Part shown: piece after piece, positions 42,484 to 53,367 of the stretch
Position numbering within the stretch: position 1 is the first letter of the stretch
Layout of the letters: each line of letters starts with the position of its first letter
Assembly: GCA_020055645.1 (NCBI GenBank)
Contig: CM034546.1
Location: 4,402,001-4,466,000 of the forward strand
Origin: Tomocerus qinae
Taxonomy: Eukaryota; Arthropoda; Collembola; Entomobryomorpha; Tomoceridae
DNA length: 64,000 bases
Direction of reading: 5' to 3'
Program-made: the position numbers and the translations under genes
The notes under the pieces: model-generated
What the model saw: the letters and a program-made list of their open reading frames with translations, nothing else
Database searches by the model: none
Told to the model about the DNA's origin: nothing

Positions 42484-43039
42484 TCGGGGTATTTTTGGAG
42501 CTTCGACCTTTCTGTCAAGACAATTTTGGCCTTCGGAGCAGATACAGACGTAGTCTCCTGTGTCACAGGAAAAGCATCCATTGGGCATTGTCTTGGATCG
42601 TCAACTCCCTTGCGGATTTGGGTGCACTGAGCACCTTGGACACATCTGCAGAAGTCTTGGTCCACCTGGATGCATCTACTATTTGGAAGTAACTTGCACT
42701 CTCCGTCCTGGTAGGTTCTCTTCCATCGCCCATCGGGACTGTCGCTATTGTATTGTATTGTATTGTAAAGGCTTTATTGTCAGACACTATTGCAGATTCA
42801 TAGTTACATGAAACTGGTTTCCAGTAGAGGACTGTCGCTGCAGTCACAGATCTTTGTCCTTGGATTAAAAGTCGACTCAGGGAAGCAAATTTTACTCACG
42901 TTTCTTGTTGTTACAATTCCGCCGTTTTGAAATTCGGGGTCACATTGACCTTGAAGACCTAAGTAGTTCCCAATCCTCTTTGCAGAACCAGTTGCAGCCA
43001 TCATATCACGGCCAAAACTACGGTCAGTTTGAAAATCAT
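42484..43039 (-). pseudogene. Cysteine-rich secreted pseudogene B
   Basis: From the ATG at 43039 (MIFKLTVVLAVI) the sequence follows gene D closely but breaks repeatedly. There is a frameshift inside the signal peptide (GTGATATGATGG). An 82-bp insertion at 42747-42828 has an 11-bp target duplication. Extra bases lie around 42567 (GGAAAAGCATCC instead of GGGAGCATCC) and there is a change at GTTGACGATCC. Cysteine blocks such as ICDCSDSP, QDFCRCVQGAQC and the CDTGDYVC region are still readable in alternate frames. The TATA box (43344-43351) and TCAGTT initiator match those of gene D, and flanks to about 44.0 kb are shared with the D locus. Confidence 0.85.
42747..42828 (-). mobile_element. Short retro-insertion (LINE 3'-end or SINE fragment)
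   Basis: On the minus strand, 82 bp ending in GACAATAAAGCCTTTACAAT and an (ACAAT)n tail, flanked by an 11-bp duplication GGACTGTCGCT (42736-42746 and 42829-42839). Tail microsatellite and duplication length indicate target-primed reverse transcription. The rest of the parent element is missing (5' truncation). Confidence 0.8.
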
Positions 43040-43343
43040 ATTTTCTGCAATAAATAATTGATAATAATACACTAATTTTATTACGATTATTTTTTACAGT
43101 CTATAAAACACAATAATTAATCTTTAGAATTTATTAAATGGTAAATAATTTCACCATTCCATTTGAGAATTCTATTACATAGTTAGAATATCGAAAAAAA
43201 GAGAAAAATGCTAGCTTTAGAGTTTATTTTTCTGTTGTTCTTAAACCGAATTAGGATGTACTGGTTTGAATGAAGTAAGATTTTTGTGAAGAAGGTTAAG
43301 TTGTTGTTCCGGACGAACTGATACAGTAAAAATTCTCCGTTCT

Positions 43344-43351
43344 CTTTTATA
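43344..43351 (-). promoter_or_regulatory. TATA box of pseudogene B
   Basis: TATAAAAG on the minus strand. An initiator-like TCAGTT follows about 30 bases downstream (43321-43316), the same arrangement as gene D. Confidence 0.6.
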
Positions 43352-43532
43352 GTTTTTTTCCAAGCTAGAAATCCATTAGATAATCTCAAATCCAAAACCT
43401 TAAGCGATTTGTCCTTGGCCTAAAATTAGTACATCATTCTAGGTAATGGTGCTAATTATATAGGGTAGCAATGTAATTCACATTTCCATAATAAATGTGG
43501 ATGGAATCACATTTAAGTATGTTACAGATAGT

Positions 43533-43684
43533 CAGGGCATGAAAAACCCAAAAACCCGGGTTTTTGGGTTATTGGGTTTTTGGGTGGGTTTTTGGGTAGC
43601 AAACAGCAAAAACCCAAAAACCCGGGTTTTTGGGTTGGGTTTTTCCTCACCAAAAGCAAAAACCCATGGGTTTTTCATGCCCTG
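43533..43684. mobile_element. hAT-type MITE (family 3) with perfect TIR and target duplication
   Basis: 152 bp with inverted ends CAGGGCATGAAAAACCC, flanked by perfect 8-bp duplications CAGATAGT (43525-43532 and 43685-43692). The interior is built of GGGTTTTTGGGTT and its complement. The duplicated D locus at about 54661-54680 has the same flank with a single CAGATAGT and no insert, an exact empty site. Confidence 0.92.
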
Positions 43685-43692
43685 CAGATAGT

Positions 43693-44010
43693 ACAAATGT
43701 CTGTATGTCTGTCTATGTATCTGTATGTATGTCATAACGAAAAGTCTGGGTACCTGAGTTAATCTCTATACCTACCGAGAGGTAGGACCACGGTTGGAAA
43801 AGAGCTATATTTGAACTCGCAGGTAGCTATGGTCAGTTACAGCGTTGCCGTCGTTTAGATTTAGACTTTATTATTTTCATGGACCAGTAAACAAAGTAAA
43901 GACATTGAAATTATCTATTTGAAAATTTTAGGGCAATTGCTGCTGTTTATTTCCCTCTGAGGTAACGGAATTGTGAATGGAGCTTTATATATTATTATTC
44001 AAATTATGGA
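43693..44010. other. Duplicated flank shared with gene D locus
   Basis: No gene. 43700-43740 contains CTGTATGTCTGTCTATGTAT-type repeats. 43868-44046 is colinear with 54797-54983 (TTATTTTCATG-ACCAGT-AACAAA, TAATCCACCCTTAAACTTA). Confidence 0.55.
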
Positions 44011-44169
44011 ATTAATCCACCCTTAAACTTAACAGACTAACCTGTGGACCTCTTTTTTGGCCATAATACCTTGAGAATGGTATGTAAATTTCGTTTTTTG
44101 ATATTACTAAACAAATGCGAATGGAAACGTAATGTGGATACATCGCTGCATAAATAAATGCAGAAATTA

Positions 44170-44353
44170 AAGTAAACAGGCAGTTGCATATTATTTTTCG
44201 TTCATAGTCCCAATTAAGGTAAAATGGATCAAATTCGTTACTCCATAAAGTTACACCCATTGCAGTAATTCCAGAAAGGTTTGCCAAAGCTTTGATAGAT
44301 TCAATTCGTGTTACTGGACGTGCTCAACTAAATCCGTAATGACAATACCATAA
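44170..44353 (-). pseudogene. IR-type pseudogene fragment
   Basis: On the minus strand, GIVITDLVE, then after a one-base deletion RPVTRIESI, then ALANLSGITAMGVTLWSNEF and FYLNWDYERKIICN. This is nearly identical to the region just after TM2 in the IR pseudogene at 7473-9640 (residues after the YKGIV motif). Homology ends on both sides, so only about 180 bp survive. It shows that an IR gene of the 7.5-9.6 kb type once stood next to secreted gene B. Confidence 0.75.
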
Positions 44354-44723
44354 AACGTTCCGGAAATATTATAGGAGTATGAGGGACTTTAGCTATTGAT
44401 TACGTGTCTTTTGTTGAGTAAAATTTTAGTTTGCTTAACAATTTTGTTTATCGGATTCAATTGACTATCACTGATAGAATATTCTTGAAAGCAAATTTAA
44501 ATGACTTGAAAACAGGAATAAAAAATAATAAGTCTGTGACTTCCAGTGTTAATGAAACGGAAATGTTTATCCGTCAACTTGAAGTGATACAGGTTATGTC
44601 TTTAGCCTGTAACCTATATCACACTACATATTATTATTAAATGTACGTAGGGTGATGAGTATTGAATGAAATATTATTATTATAATATAATTGACCAATA
44701 AAGATGATATTGTATGTATATTA

Positions 44724-45413
44724 TGACATCGTACTTTACCCTACCAACTCGACCGAGTTCCCAAAATAATTGGATGCCGATGTCACACGCAGGTAAGTGT
44801 TGTAGGAGAGAATAGTGCAATAATTAACGATTATAAGATGTCCAATGAAGAAGATGAGATAGAGAAAGAAGATGGCAAATCTCGATCAGTCCTCGAAGAT
44901 AGCTTGCTCCGTCACGCTCGCTCCAACTGCACTGAAGTGCACACACTCAGGTCTGTTGGTTTTCTCCGTTCTCACAGCGAGGTGATCTTATTTGTTTGGT
45001 GCCGGGGCTAGAGGTAGATAGTTAGCCCCTGGCCTTGTGTGAAATAGAAGATGGCTCTGAGGGCTCTTCAGTATTTCCCCTAGAGACCCCAGCGGACTCC
45101 TCGGCTCAATACTCAACTAATCTACGGTGTGCTCTGCCACGGACGGAATGGATTTGGGCAGAAGCAACGAGAATTGCGATCGTGCAGTCAGTATTGTTGG
45201 AGCGAGAGGGGCGAGCAGACATGGGACAGCTTCGAAGACATTTCTACCTTCACTCAATAATCTCATCTTCACATTCCTTATTGGCTCACTGTCCTATCTA
45301 ATTGGTCACTAATAAATTGTGCACATAATTATTTACCTACACTTACCAGTGACACATCGGGCATCTCATTATTGGGACTTGGTCAACATCCGGTAGGGTA
45401 AAGTATGGTATCA
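44724..45413. mobile_element. Unclassified element with 22-bp imperfect terminal inverted repeats (possible solo LTR)
   Basis: About 690 bp beginning TGACATCGTACTTTACCCTA and ending with the complement of TGATACCATACTTTACCCTA, so it starts TG and ends CA. Composition is more GC-rich than the surroundings. Near the right end it has AATAAATTGTGCACATAATT and ACATCCGG; 48905-48960 has AATAAATTATGTGCACTAAC and ACATCCGG, so a relative lies there. No clean target duplication was found. The plus-strand frames inside (45035-45312) show no domain. A solo LTR or short TIR element are the main options. Confidence 0.5.
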
Positions 45414-46113
45414 CATCACACAACAATACATTTATATTATACGTTATTGCTCATAAATATTGGCACATCCTGGCCATCACCATTATAATATAATCATAAT
45501 ACCAATACTGGAGCGTATTACAGGGTTAGGGCATAGTGGAGCTACCTTAATTCCTAGAAACTATAAACCAAAGTAAAAGCATTGTATCTGCACAGTTCTA
45601 CCTTTCAAATTACTAGTTTGTGAACATAATAACCCCAATGAAGCCATTTTATTGAGAAATTGTCATAGTACTTCGTTCTGAAGTCTGTTGACTTGACATT
45701 CCTGAGAAATCCTCAAGAAAGCTTACACATGCGGGGAATACACAGCAGAAGAAACTGCTTAAGGAGAATTAGAGCTATAAACCTAAGGTTGACTATCAGT
45801 AGTGTTAATTTTCTATCTCAGGAAAGTGTAAATATCTGAAGTTATATTGCACGTACAAGATTTTGGTGACTATAGGTTGGAAAGATTGAACATTTCCCTG
45901 GAACTTGTGGGCCTCCGAATTTCCAAAAACATACCAAATGGGTCATAGTTAGCGTTTCAAAAAATTTCTTTTAGAAAAAGGGCGCAGAAATTTTCTGCGA
46001 TCATATTGTGATGGCATTTTTATTACAATCAAATAATTTAAAAATCTGAGAGCCACATGTTCTAGGCATATTCTGGAGGATCAACGCAAAATTTACAGGA
46101 ATGAAAATAGAAA

Positions 46114-46480
46114 TTATAGAGTTATGGCAGTTCTCTGAAAAGCAGTTATAAAATTTATGTTTTAATCAAAACACTATTTCATTTAATAGCCCATTTAAAT
46201 TTTCGTGTTTAATTACGACTTCGATGTTGGCCGTCTTTTTTCTTATTGTAAAGTTAGCTGCATAACAAATTTTCATTGACATGAATATGAACATTATGTT
46301 AGTCATTAAAACTATATACGACCTTCTGAATAATTTAGGGCGCAAACAAATAACCTACATTAAACAAGTAAGCCCATGTTATTGTTTCATTGTAATATTT
46401 ATTATCATGAAAGTTGCGATGTGGATTGCGATGCTATTTAAAATGGAAAAATTAAAGCACAATAATTTTGCAATTAGAAA
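46114..46480 (-). pseudogene. Promoter-only duplicate of the secreted gene family
   Basis: Homologous to the upstream regions of A, C and the 32-kb copy, starting at TATAGAGTTATGGCAGT and running through TAGCCCATTTAAATTTTCGTG, GACTTCGATGTT and TTCTGAATAATTTAGGG. The match begins almost exactly at the TATA position, so the transcription start and gene are absent. The open frame 46281-46700 overlapping it is probably fortuitous because the homologous copies are not open. Confidence 0.6.
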
Positions 46481-47476
46481 TCATGTCATCCCAGCACAAG
46501 CAAATTTCACAGATATTGTGGCAAAATGCTGTTTAGTTGAACTACTAGAAGTCAAAATATCATATATTATTAAAATAAGAAAAAATGAAGTCGATAGTTC
46601 ACCCAACGCAGTCATCTTGCAACATAGTCGTAATTGTAAACACATTGAAAAATACTTCAAAATAGATTGTAATGGTACCAGGTATAATGTGAGATTCTGA
46701 AATAAACACACATTTTCAGGGAAGATGCCCCAACCATCTGTCTACCAAATTTCAATAAGATTATGAAACTTCAATTTGGAGTCCGAATTCGTCTGCTGTA
46801 CATTATATGTAACAAGTGCTAACTTAGATATTACGTAATATAATTTTGACAACTTCAAAATTATTTGATACCTGGGTATATACACATGTCTTGTGTGTCT
46901 GTAGTAAATTACAGTTCATTTTAATTTACATCTTCCACAGAGTAATGTAATTGTGTACTTTGTACTGTATGGGACTTTGTATCAGTCAAATTAGGATCTT
47001 ACTTCCAGATTAAAAGTTTATTTATTCAGTACAATGAAAATAATCATAATATTGTCGCCATTTAATTACTGGAGTGTATCTAGACCATGTCAACCATATT
47101 ATGCATGATGTAACGCGTTATTTTGATTGCTTGGCAAAGACAAGCCTCGTTGCGTTTCTCCGATCCAATTAAAGTTCAAAAATTTGTGTGTGGTTTGGAA
47201 AAGACTGGAAAAGTATCAAAACTTTACACAAAGCGTTACAAAATTCATCTTTGATATCTTCAGTCCAATTTATTATTTATTTATTAAATGGTTTTAATTT
47301 CACTAAACTAGCAATTTTAATTTCACTAAACTAAAATAGCACTAAAAGATCAACAAGATATGCCATAAAAATTACACATAATTTTTTTTGCCAAATGAGA
47401 GGAATTCTATTCCACAGAAATTATTAATATCTATAGTTAATACAGGGCCTAAGGACGCATAATAATTAATAGGCAA
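46481..47476. other. Non-coding interval, 3' side of gene C
   Basis: No gene is supported. 46985-47170 is related to 49375-49525 (AATCATAATATTGTCGC, ATCTAGACCA, CTTGG-AAAGACAA-CTCGTTGCGTTTCT), another local duplication. Confidence 0.5.
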
Positions 47477-47926
47477 TTAGGCACTTGGAGCCTCAACTTT
47501 TTTGTCAAGACAAGTTTTGCCTTTTCCGCAGACACAAGCCCAGTCTCCAGTGTCACATGGAGCATCCTGTGCGCATGTTTTGGGGTCAACTCCTTTGCGG
47601 GTCTGAGTGCACTCAGCGCCTTTGACACATCTGTAGAAGTCCTGATCTATTTTACGGCATTTGCTTCCTGGTAAAAGTCTGCAATCGTTGTCCTGGTAAG
47701 TCCTTTTCCATAGTCCATCGGGACTGTCTGCACAGCAACAGACCTTCGTGGTTGGATTGCACGATGTTCCGGAGATGCACACTTTCCCTGCGTTTTCTTT
47801 GTTCACAATTCCACCGTTTTGAACAGCAGGGTCGCATGCGTCTTTGAGACCTATAAAGTCTCCAATTTTCTTTCCGAACGTAGGCACAGTCAACACGGCC
47901 AGAACAGCAATCAACTTGAAAATCAT
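47477..47926 (-). CDS. Small secreted cysteine-rich protein C
   Basis: 149 residues, the closest paralogue of A, with an identical framework and 15 cysteines including the CCC run in KVCCCADSPDG. Signal peptide MIFKLIAVLAVLTVPTFG, then KKIGDFIGLKDACDP. It differs from A at scattered positions, for example SKCRKIDQDFYRC versus STCVMADQDFYRC and DWACVC versus DYACVC. The variable patch between the seventh and ninth cysteines may be a functional face. A TTTCCAG acceptor lies just upstream of the ATG as in A, and a TATA box is at 48124-48131. Secreted, probably disulfide-rich; function unknown. Confidence 0.85.
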   Translation of the reverse strand: MIFKLIAVLAVLTVPTFGKKIGDFIGLKDACDPAVQNGGIVNKENAGKVCISGTSCNPTTKVCCCADSPDGLWKRTYQDNDCRLLPGSKCRKIDQDFYRCVKGAECTQTRKGVDPKTCAQDAPCDTGDWACVCGKGKTCLDKKVEAPSA

Positions 47927-48123
47927 TTTTGCTGGAAATTATAATTGCACAAACGTTTAAAAAAATGAAAATGTTAAATAATTTAATTAATCATATTAAA
48001 ATATTATTGGAATTACGCAAAATCGTTTATAGCTCGTCTTGTAGAAATGAATTTAGAGTTTGAAAAATATTCCAATGCTTGGAGGTCTTACTTCTGTTCT
48101 GATACTAATTGCCAAATGACTTT

Positions 48124-48131
48124 CTTTTATA
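48124..48131 (-). promoter_or_regulatory. TATA box of gene C
   Basis: TATAAAAG within CTATATAAAAGAAAGTC on the minus strand, followed by TTTGGCAATTAGTATCAGAA and CAGAAG, the conserved family start region. Confidence 0.6.
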
Positions 48132-50404
48132 TAGTCATGGCAGTTCTCTGAAAAGCTAATAAAATTTATGTTTGAAATAACACTATTTCATTTTATAGCT
48201 CATTGATAGCAAAAATTCTCTTACTTCATTCAGTCTTAAATGTTAGCCGTCTTTTTTCTGCATAATGACTTAAGCTGTAAATTTAATTGTATAACAAATT
48301 TTTATTGATATGAATAATCTGGATATGTCAGTTATTAATATATACTATGACGTTCTGAATATTTTAGGGCGCAAACAACCAATCTACATTAGACAATAGG
48401 CAGCTAATAAACCCGTGTTATTGTTTCATTGTAATTTTTATGTAATAATGGCGATGTGGATTGTGATGATATTTAGAAAGGAATTTTATAGATTGTACGC
48501 AATATAGTTTTTATTTGTACGACCCCAAGATTATGTAATACCTGGATATATATGACTGTAGTAAATAACGTTTATTTTAATTTATAAATGCCACAGACAG
48601 GCATACAGAAGCTGTAGTTTTGCGCTAACCTCGTTACCGGACAGGCAAAACAAAAATTAGGTAACTAAACAGAATTTTTATTCTCAAATGCGGACTGGAG
48701 GGACTACAGCTCCAGCCCCAACAACAACACAACATAGAACTATTCTACGGAAAGGCAAATACTCGCTTCGTTTCTGCTACTTACGAGGAAACTCGTAGAA
48801 GAAGCCGTCAGTGAATAGAAGTGCGAGCAAGGAGCTGGACGTGCCGGAGGAACGGGAAGAAGACATCACCAGATATAATTCGGTTATTATCATTGTAACA
48901 ATTGGCAATAAATTATGTGCACTAACAACACTACACCCCGACCTGTGTGACATCCGGTATCATTTGATCATCATTATCATCACCTTGGCATAGTGAAGGG
49001 ATAGGTAGCGTAAGTACACAACACAGCATAATAGTTTACATAATTATATTGGCAAATAATATAACATACGTACGTACTCAATCATTATAATAACAATAAT
49101 ATATTGATACACATTACGAGTGCTCTGGCCTTAAGGAAAGAAGAGTCACTTCAGGAGAGAAGCGCTAAAAAGAGTATCCGCTTCAAATTGGCCTGAAAAT
49201 TAAACGTTCTAACATAGTTGGCGGGCAATCATTAATTTTTGACCGCTCTAATCTGGTTAGCGAGCAATCAGATTTTCGTCTGTCCGAAGAGGGAAGCCCA
49301 AAATATTTTGGTTAGCGGGCAGAAAAATATTTTCTTTATGCCTGCACAGAGTGATGTAATTGTATACTACGTTCAGATTATTTATTACTCAATAGGATTA
49401 AAAGAAACATAATATTATCGCTATTTTATCAATGAAGGATGATCTAGACCACATCGATGATGAAACGCTTGAGTTTTGACTATGCTTGGGAAAGACAAAA
49501 GCTCGTTGCGTTTCTTCTATGCGAAGTAAAGTATTCCATTTGACGCCCCGTTGAAATTTTTAACTGTACTTTTCTAAATGCTTTTTCTAAATCCAAATAA
49601 ATGAGTGCTTTTATTGTTCTCTGCCTGGGAGGTATTAATGTGGAACCGAAGAAAGCAGTTAGCTTTGCTCTACTCAGGAAAAGAAATGAAAACTTACACG
49701 AAACATTTATTTGTTCAACAAAAGTATAGATTACATTCAAAGAATGCCCAGAGACTAATAAATGCTGTAAAGTTCTGTGTAATATGTAATACATTATTCT
49801 ATTTTGTAAATCTGACGTGACTCCGACTTTCCTGTTCTTTTAGTTTTGTTTTGACTTCTGTCCCAATAATCAATCCTTTTATATGTCTTGTAGAAGTGGT
49901 TCAAGCTTCAAGCAGACACGAATCATGAAAGTGCCTAAAGAACTAAGGAAACTATAGTTCAAACAATAAATATAATATTAGAGCGAGGGGAAAACGACTG
50001 ACAAAACTTTAGCAGAGTGGCTATGTATAAATGTATAAACGAGTAGTTAAAATAACAGAAGGTAAATAGGTCAAGTAAGGCAGAGTTTACATAAATACCG
50101 ATCCATGTTATTGCTTTAATAATGTTAAGCTATATAGGTCTCTCGAAAGCGGGTCGTGGTATACTCTGTGTATTTCCAGTGTACAAAATACCATTTACCA
50201 AATACCAATGGTAAGTGGTTTTTAATGGTATTTAACGTTAAATACCACTACCTAAAATGTAGTGGTAAGTGGTTTTTAATGGTATAAATGGTAAAAAATA
50301 GTTTCATTTAAATTTCGTGTTTCAATTTTGAATAAAATTCGGTGCCAAAGTATGAAATGGCTTAGCAGATGATCATTGTTGTCACAAATTGGTAAGTGTT
50401 CATT

Positions 50405-50785
50405 AAACAGAGTAGGATTCAACCAATGCGCAACAACCCTTGCCAATTGAGAAATTAATTGCAATTCAATTAGCATCAATTTTAAATGGGCGATACCAAA
50501 TACTTCTTCATTTTTTATAACTTTTAGGGTACAATCAAATAAATATGATTAATTTAGTTGATTAAGGCGCTATGTAATATTTAGTGTTTAGCAATCAGGG
50601 TTGGATTCAACCAAGGGGAGCACTAACAACTCTTGCCGATTGAGAAATTAATTGCAATTAAATTGACACGATCATCTCAATTTTAAATGGGTGAAACCAA
50701 ATAGAATCGTGGTTTTAGTAACATTTTTTATAACATTCGGTGTACAATCAAATGAATAAGATTAATTTGATTAATTAAGGGGCTC
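50405..50785. repeat. Diverged direct repeat pair of about 170 bp
   Basis: 50405-50575 and 50603-50785 share GATTCAACCAA, CTTGCC-ATTGAGAAATTAAT, CAATTTTAAATGGG, ACAATCAAAT-AAT and TGATTAA-GG-GCT. This is a simple local tandem duplication upstream of the divergent IR gene. Confidence 0.7.
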
Positions 50786-51117
50786 ATTGGAATGTTTCCA
50801 GACAAATGGTTGATCCGCTTAAATAAAGAACTGAAAATTAAAAAATTTGCGACACTTTATATGCTTAAGTTTATTCTTTTAACCATTTTGCCCACTAACC
50901 ACTTCTCTGTTTACCAGTAACCACTTTTGCCCTCTGCAGCCACTACCTACCGGTCAGTGGTACTCTTTAGAGTCTATCGTACTTGTATTCCTGCGGTCTA
51001 AAGGAGCAATACGTTAGCATACATTGTATATTTGCAAGAACCTTCTATATATTGGTTATTTACCAAAGGCTCGTCTTGTCATAATATTATCTAGTATTAT
51101 TATACCGTTATCGTGCA

Positions 51118-51124
51118 TATAAAG
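51118..51124 (+). promoter_or_regulatory. Candidate TATA box of the divergent IR gene
   Basis: TATAAAG in CGTGCATATAAAGTGATACA, about 210-280 bases upstream of the possible start codons. It is supported only by position and motif. Confidence 0.3.
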
Positions 51125-51327
51125 TGATACAATCTAAACTACATTCAATCTACTAAATACATTCATTTGAAATTTAAATTAATGCATTCAATAATTATCT
51201 AGTTAAAATTTGAATTTCAATAGATGAAAATCTAAAAGGTGGCAAATGTTATAAACATTTTCGAATTGAGTTTTAGCTTTAACGTTTCCCCCGATCTTTA
51301 CATAATAGAGTTAATTACATTTGCAAA

Positions 51328-53367
51328 GTGATTGTTCACAAATATTTGTTTTATTCTTTCACCAATTATTTACACGGAAATCGGATACTGAAAACTAATA
51401 TGTATTTCAAAACAGTTTACATCTTTCTTCTTTTTGTTTTGAAGTTGTCTGTCTTTCAGACAACGAGCGGCATTCGAAATTTCTCGTTTTACAAAAGTTG
51501 CGATTTCAACCTGATTGAATTTGAGAATTCTGTCTGGACGGCTAGCTTTCTGTTGTCCAATCAAAATGCTCAGCCATGGACGATAATTGCTGAGCACAAA
51601 TATAACTGGGAACACTATTATCGAAAACATGACAACCCACGGGATTTGTCAAACAGTGTTTGTAGTGTTAATATTCTTGTAGAGCCTGATTACTGGCCTA
51701 ATTTTTTATTAACTACATACTTTGGACAGGAGCTTAATCGATTGTCTTCAACATTCATAATTGTCCAAGATAAGAAGAAAGTCATAACCCAGTATCAAGA
51801 ATGGCAATCAAACCTCAGATCTGAGTTGTCTACTCCGATATTTATATTGCTGATTGATAACGCCACTCACTATTCGGTGATGACAGGTCATTTATACAAA
51901 CGAAGGAAATTCGTTGCAGACATAGAAATCGAGGATGAAGATTCGGAAAGAGTTTGGTACTCACTCAATGGACATCTCCATGGCTTCATAATTCTAGGAA
52001 TTCGAGTAGATTTCCCTCCATGGCCATCATGCAAGATTTCTATTTATTCTATGATTAAAAAGAATAAACTGTCTTGTCTCGGTGAATTCAGAGCAATGAA
52101 AACAATGGCCAATGCATTAAATTTTACCACACTTTATGTACGACATATCAACATCTTTACAGAGAATCTACGATATGGAACCATACATATGTTAGGTTTC
52201 TATAAGAACCTTTACACTTACGAATGGTATAAAACGACATTCAGTCCATATTTAGAAGAAAAGATTCCCTTCTACTGCGAGGCGTCCCAGAATTTCCACG
52301 ACGTTTCTTTGTCGGTGTTGATTCAGAATACATTTGATGATTATTGCTGGCTCCTCATCTTCTCTCTTTTCCCACTTTCATTTTTAGTTTTATCTTTCGG
52401 GTCGACGGATTCCTCTCCAGCTAAGAAAATAGGATGGATGTTGATCTCCTTGGCTGCTGTTCTTTTAGACCAGGGCGTTGTTTACAACGGAAAAAGGAGT
52501 CTGTTTGTGGTAGTAGCAACCACGGGATTCGCAATCACTACTTTCTATGCAACTTGGATAACAAGTGAAATCATTGCACCTCCAGACAGGAAAATATTCA
52601 ACGACTTCAGGGAACTAATTGAAAATAATTACAGGTTATTGTGGATGAAAGACAAGCGAATCAATTTAAATGAGAATAGCACTTTCTTATTTGATAAATA
52701 TAAAATATTAGACAAGTTAAATTCAAGTGTTTATATTTATGACTGGCAAATAGAAAAGCCCATTACTGAAGACTATCTAAAAATCGTTTTCAATTTGCTG
52801 ACAAACTATTCCATAAAAGTTTTTGGTACTGTTGATAAAAATTATGGAAAGTATTCCGTAACCAGGATACCTAAATTATCATTAACTAATGGACACTGTA
52901 TGACGACCAAGCACATCTCCCATACAATCCCAATGGGGTATCTTTTTTTAGGCTGCTTCCGTCACAATTTCCATGCGTATTTCAAACGGATGCAGGAGAT
53001 GGGACTTCTCTCTCTTTGGAAAGAACAGTCAGATTATATTAAGTATCTGTCATCTAAACAAGCCAATGCACAAACAGAGTATGAAGAAAGCCGACCAGAA
53101 AGCATCAATTTGCGAATGAAAATTCGTACAATTTTTATTTTGTGTGGATATCTCATTTTAGGGTTTCTCATTTCGTTTTGTGTGGAACTTTTTTGGGATA
53201 AAATTCTTCCTTCTTTCTCTGCCCTAAATTGGTTCTTTGGTTTTACTTCATCTCTGTTTCAAGCAGCCATAAACAAACTTAGATATTTGCAAACCAAACT
53301 CCAGATTATTATGACACAATTTCAGCCACGATTTATATATCTAAGAAAATGTCTGCCATTTAAATAA
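51328..53367 (+). CDS. Divergent ionotropic-receptor (IR) type protein (intact)
   Basis: A single exon. The open frame has 679 residues from 51328, but the ATG at 51400 is preferred because it begins directly with a signal peptide (MYFKTVYIFLLFVLKLSVF), giving 655 residues. Numbering from the first Met, TM1 is near 335-357 (CWLLIFSLFPLSFLVL), a pore/TM2 segment lies near 368-425 (WMLISLAAVLLDQGVVYNG and FVVVATTGFAITTFYATWIT) followed by SEIIAPP, and the last TM is near 590-612 (IFILCGYLILGFLISFCVEL). The TM1-pore-TM2-S2-TM3 layout and the TSEIIAPP-type entry into S2 fit the IR family. Sequence motifs of the other copies (NGYKGIV, CKTCW) are absent, so it is a separate subfamily. It lies between secreted genes C and D in the opposite orientation. 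Ligand unknown. Confidence 0.68.
   Translation: MIVHKYLFYSFTNYLHGNRILKTNMYFKTVYIFLLFVLKLSVFQTTSGIRNFSFYKSCDFNLIEFENSVWTASFLLSNQNAQPWTIIAEHKYNWEHYYRKHDNPRDLSNSVCSVNILVEPDYWPNFLLTTYFGQELNRLSSTFIIVQDKKKVITQYQEWQSNLRSELSTPIFILLIDNATHYSVMTGHLYKRRKFVADIEIEDEDSERVWYSLNGHLHGFIILGIRVDFPPWPSCKISIYSMIKKNKLSCLGEFRAMKTMANALNFTTLYVRHINIFTENLRYGTIHMLGFYKNLYTYEWYKTTFSPYLEEKIPFYCEASQNFHDVSLSVLIQNTFDDYCWLLIFSLFPLSFLVLSFGSTDSSPAKKIGWMLISLAAVLLDQGVVYNGKRSLFVVVATTGFAITTFYATWITSEIIAPPDRKIFNDFRELIENNYRLLWMKDKRINLNENSTFLFDKYKILDKLNSSVYIYDWQIEKPITEDYLKIVFNLLTNYSIKVFGTVDKNYGKYSVTRIPKLSLTNGHCMTTKHISHTIPMGYLFLGCFRHNFHAYFKRMQEMGLLSLWKEQSDYIKYLSSKQANAQTEYEESRPESINLRMKIRTIFILCGYLILGFLISFCVELFWDKILPSFSALNWFFGFTSSLFQAAINKLRYLQTKLQIIMTQFQPRFIYLRKCLPFK

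Larger units (their letters stand above)
48132..51327. other. Intergenic DNA, partly duplicated
   Basis: No gene is supported. 48132-48480 is the duplicated upstream region of gene C. About 48600-49030 is GC-richer and shares a right-hand part with the element at 44724-45413. 49375-49525 and 49634-49760 are duplicated elsewhere (46985-47170 and 33208-33330). 50180-50290 holds an imperfect AATGGTAAGTGGTTTTTAAT repeat. Confidence 0.5.

Noticed and set aside
46281-46700. 139-codon plus-strand frame
   Set aside because: It overlaps a duplicated non-coding upstream region; the corresponding sequence near 11130-11400 and elsewhere is not open.
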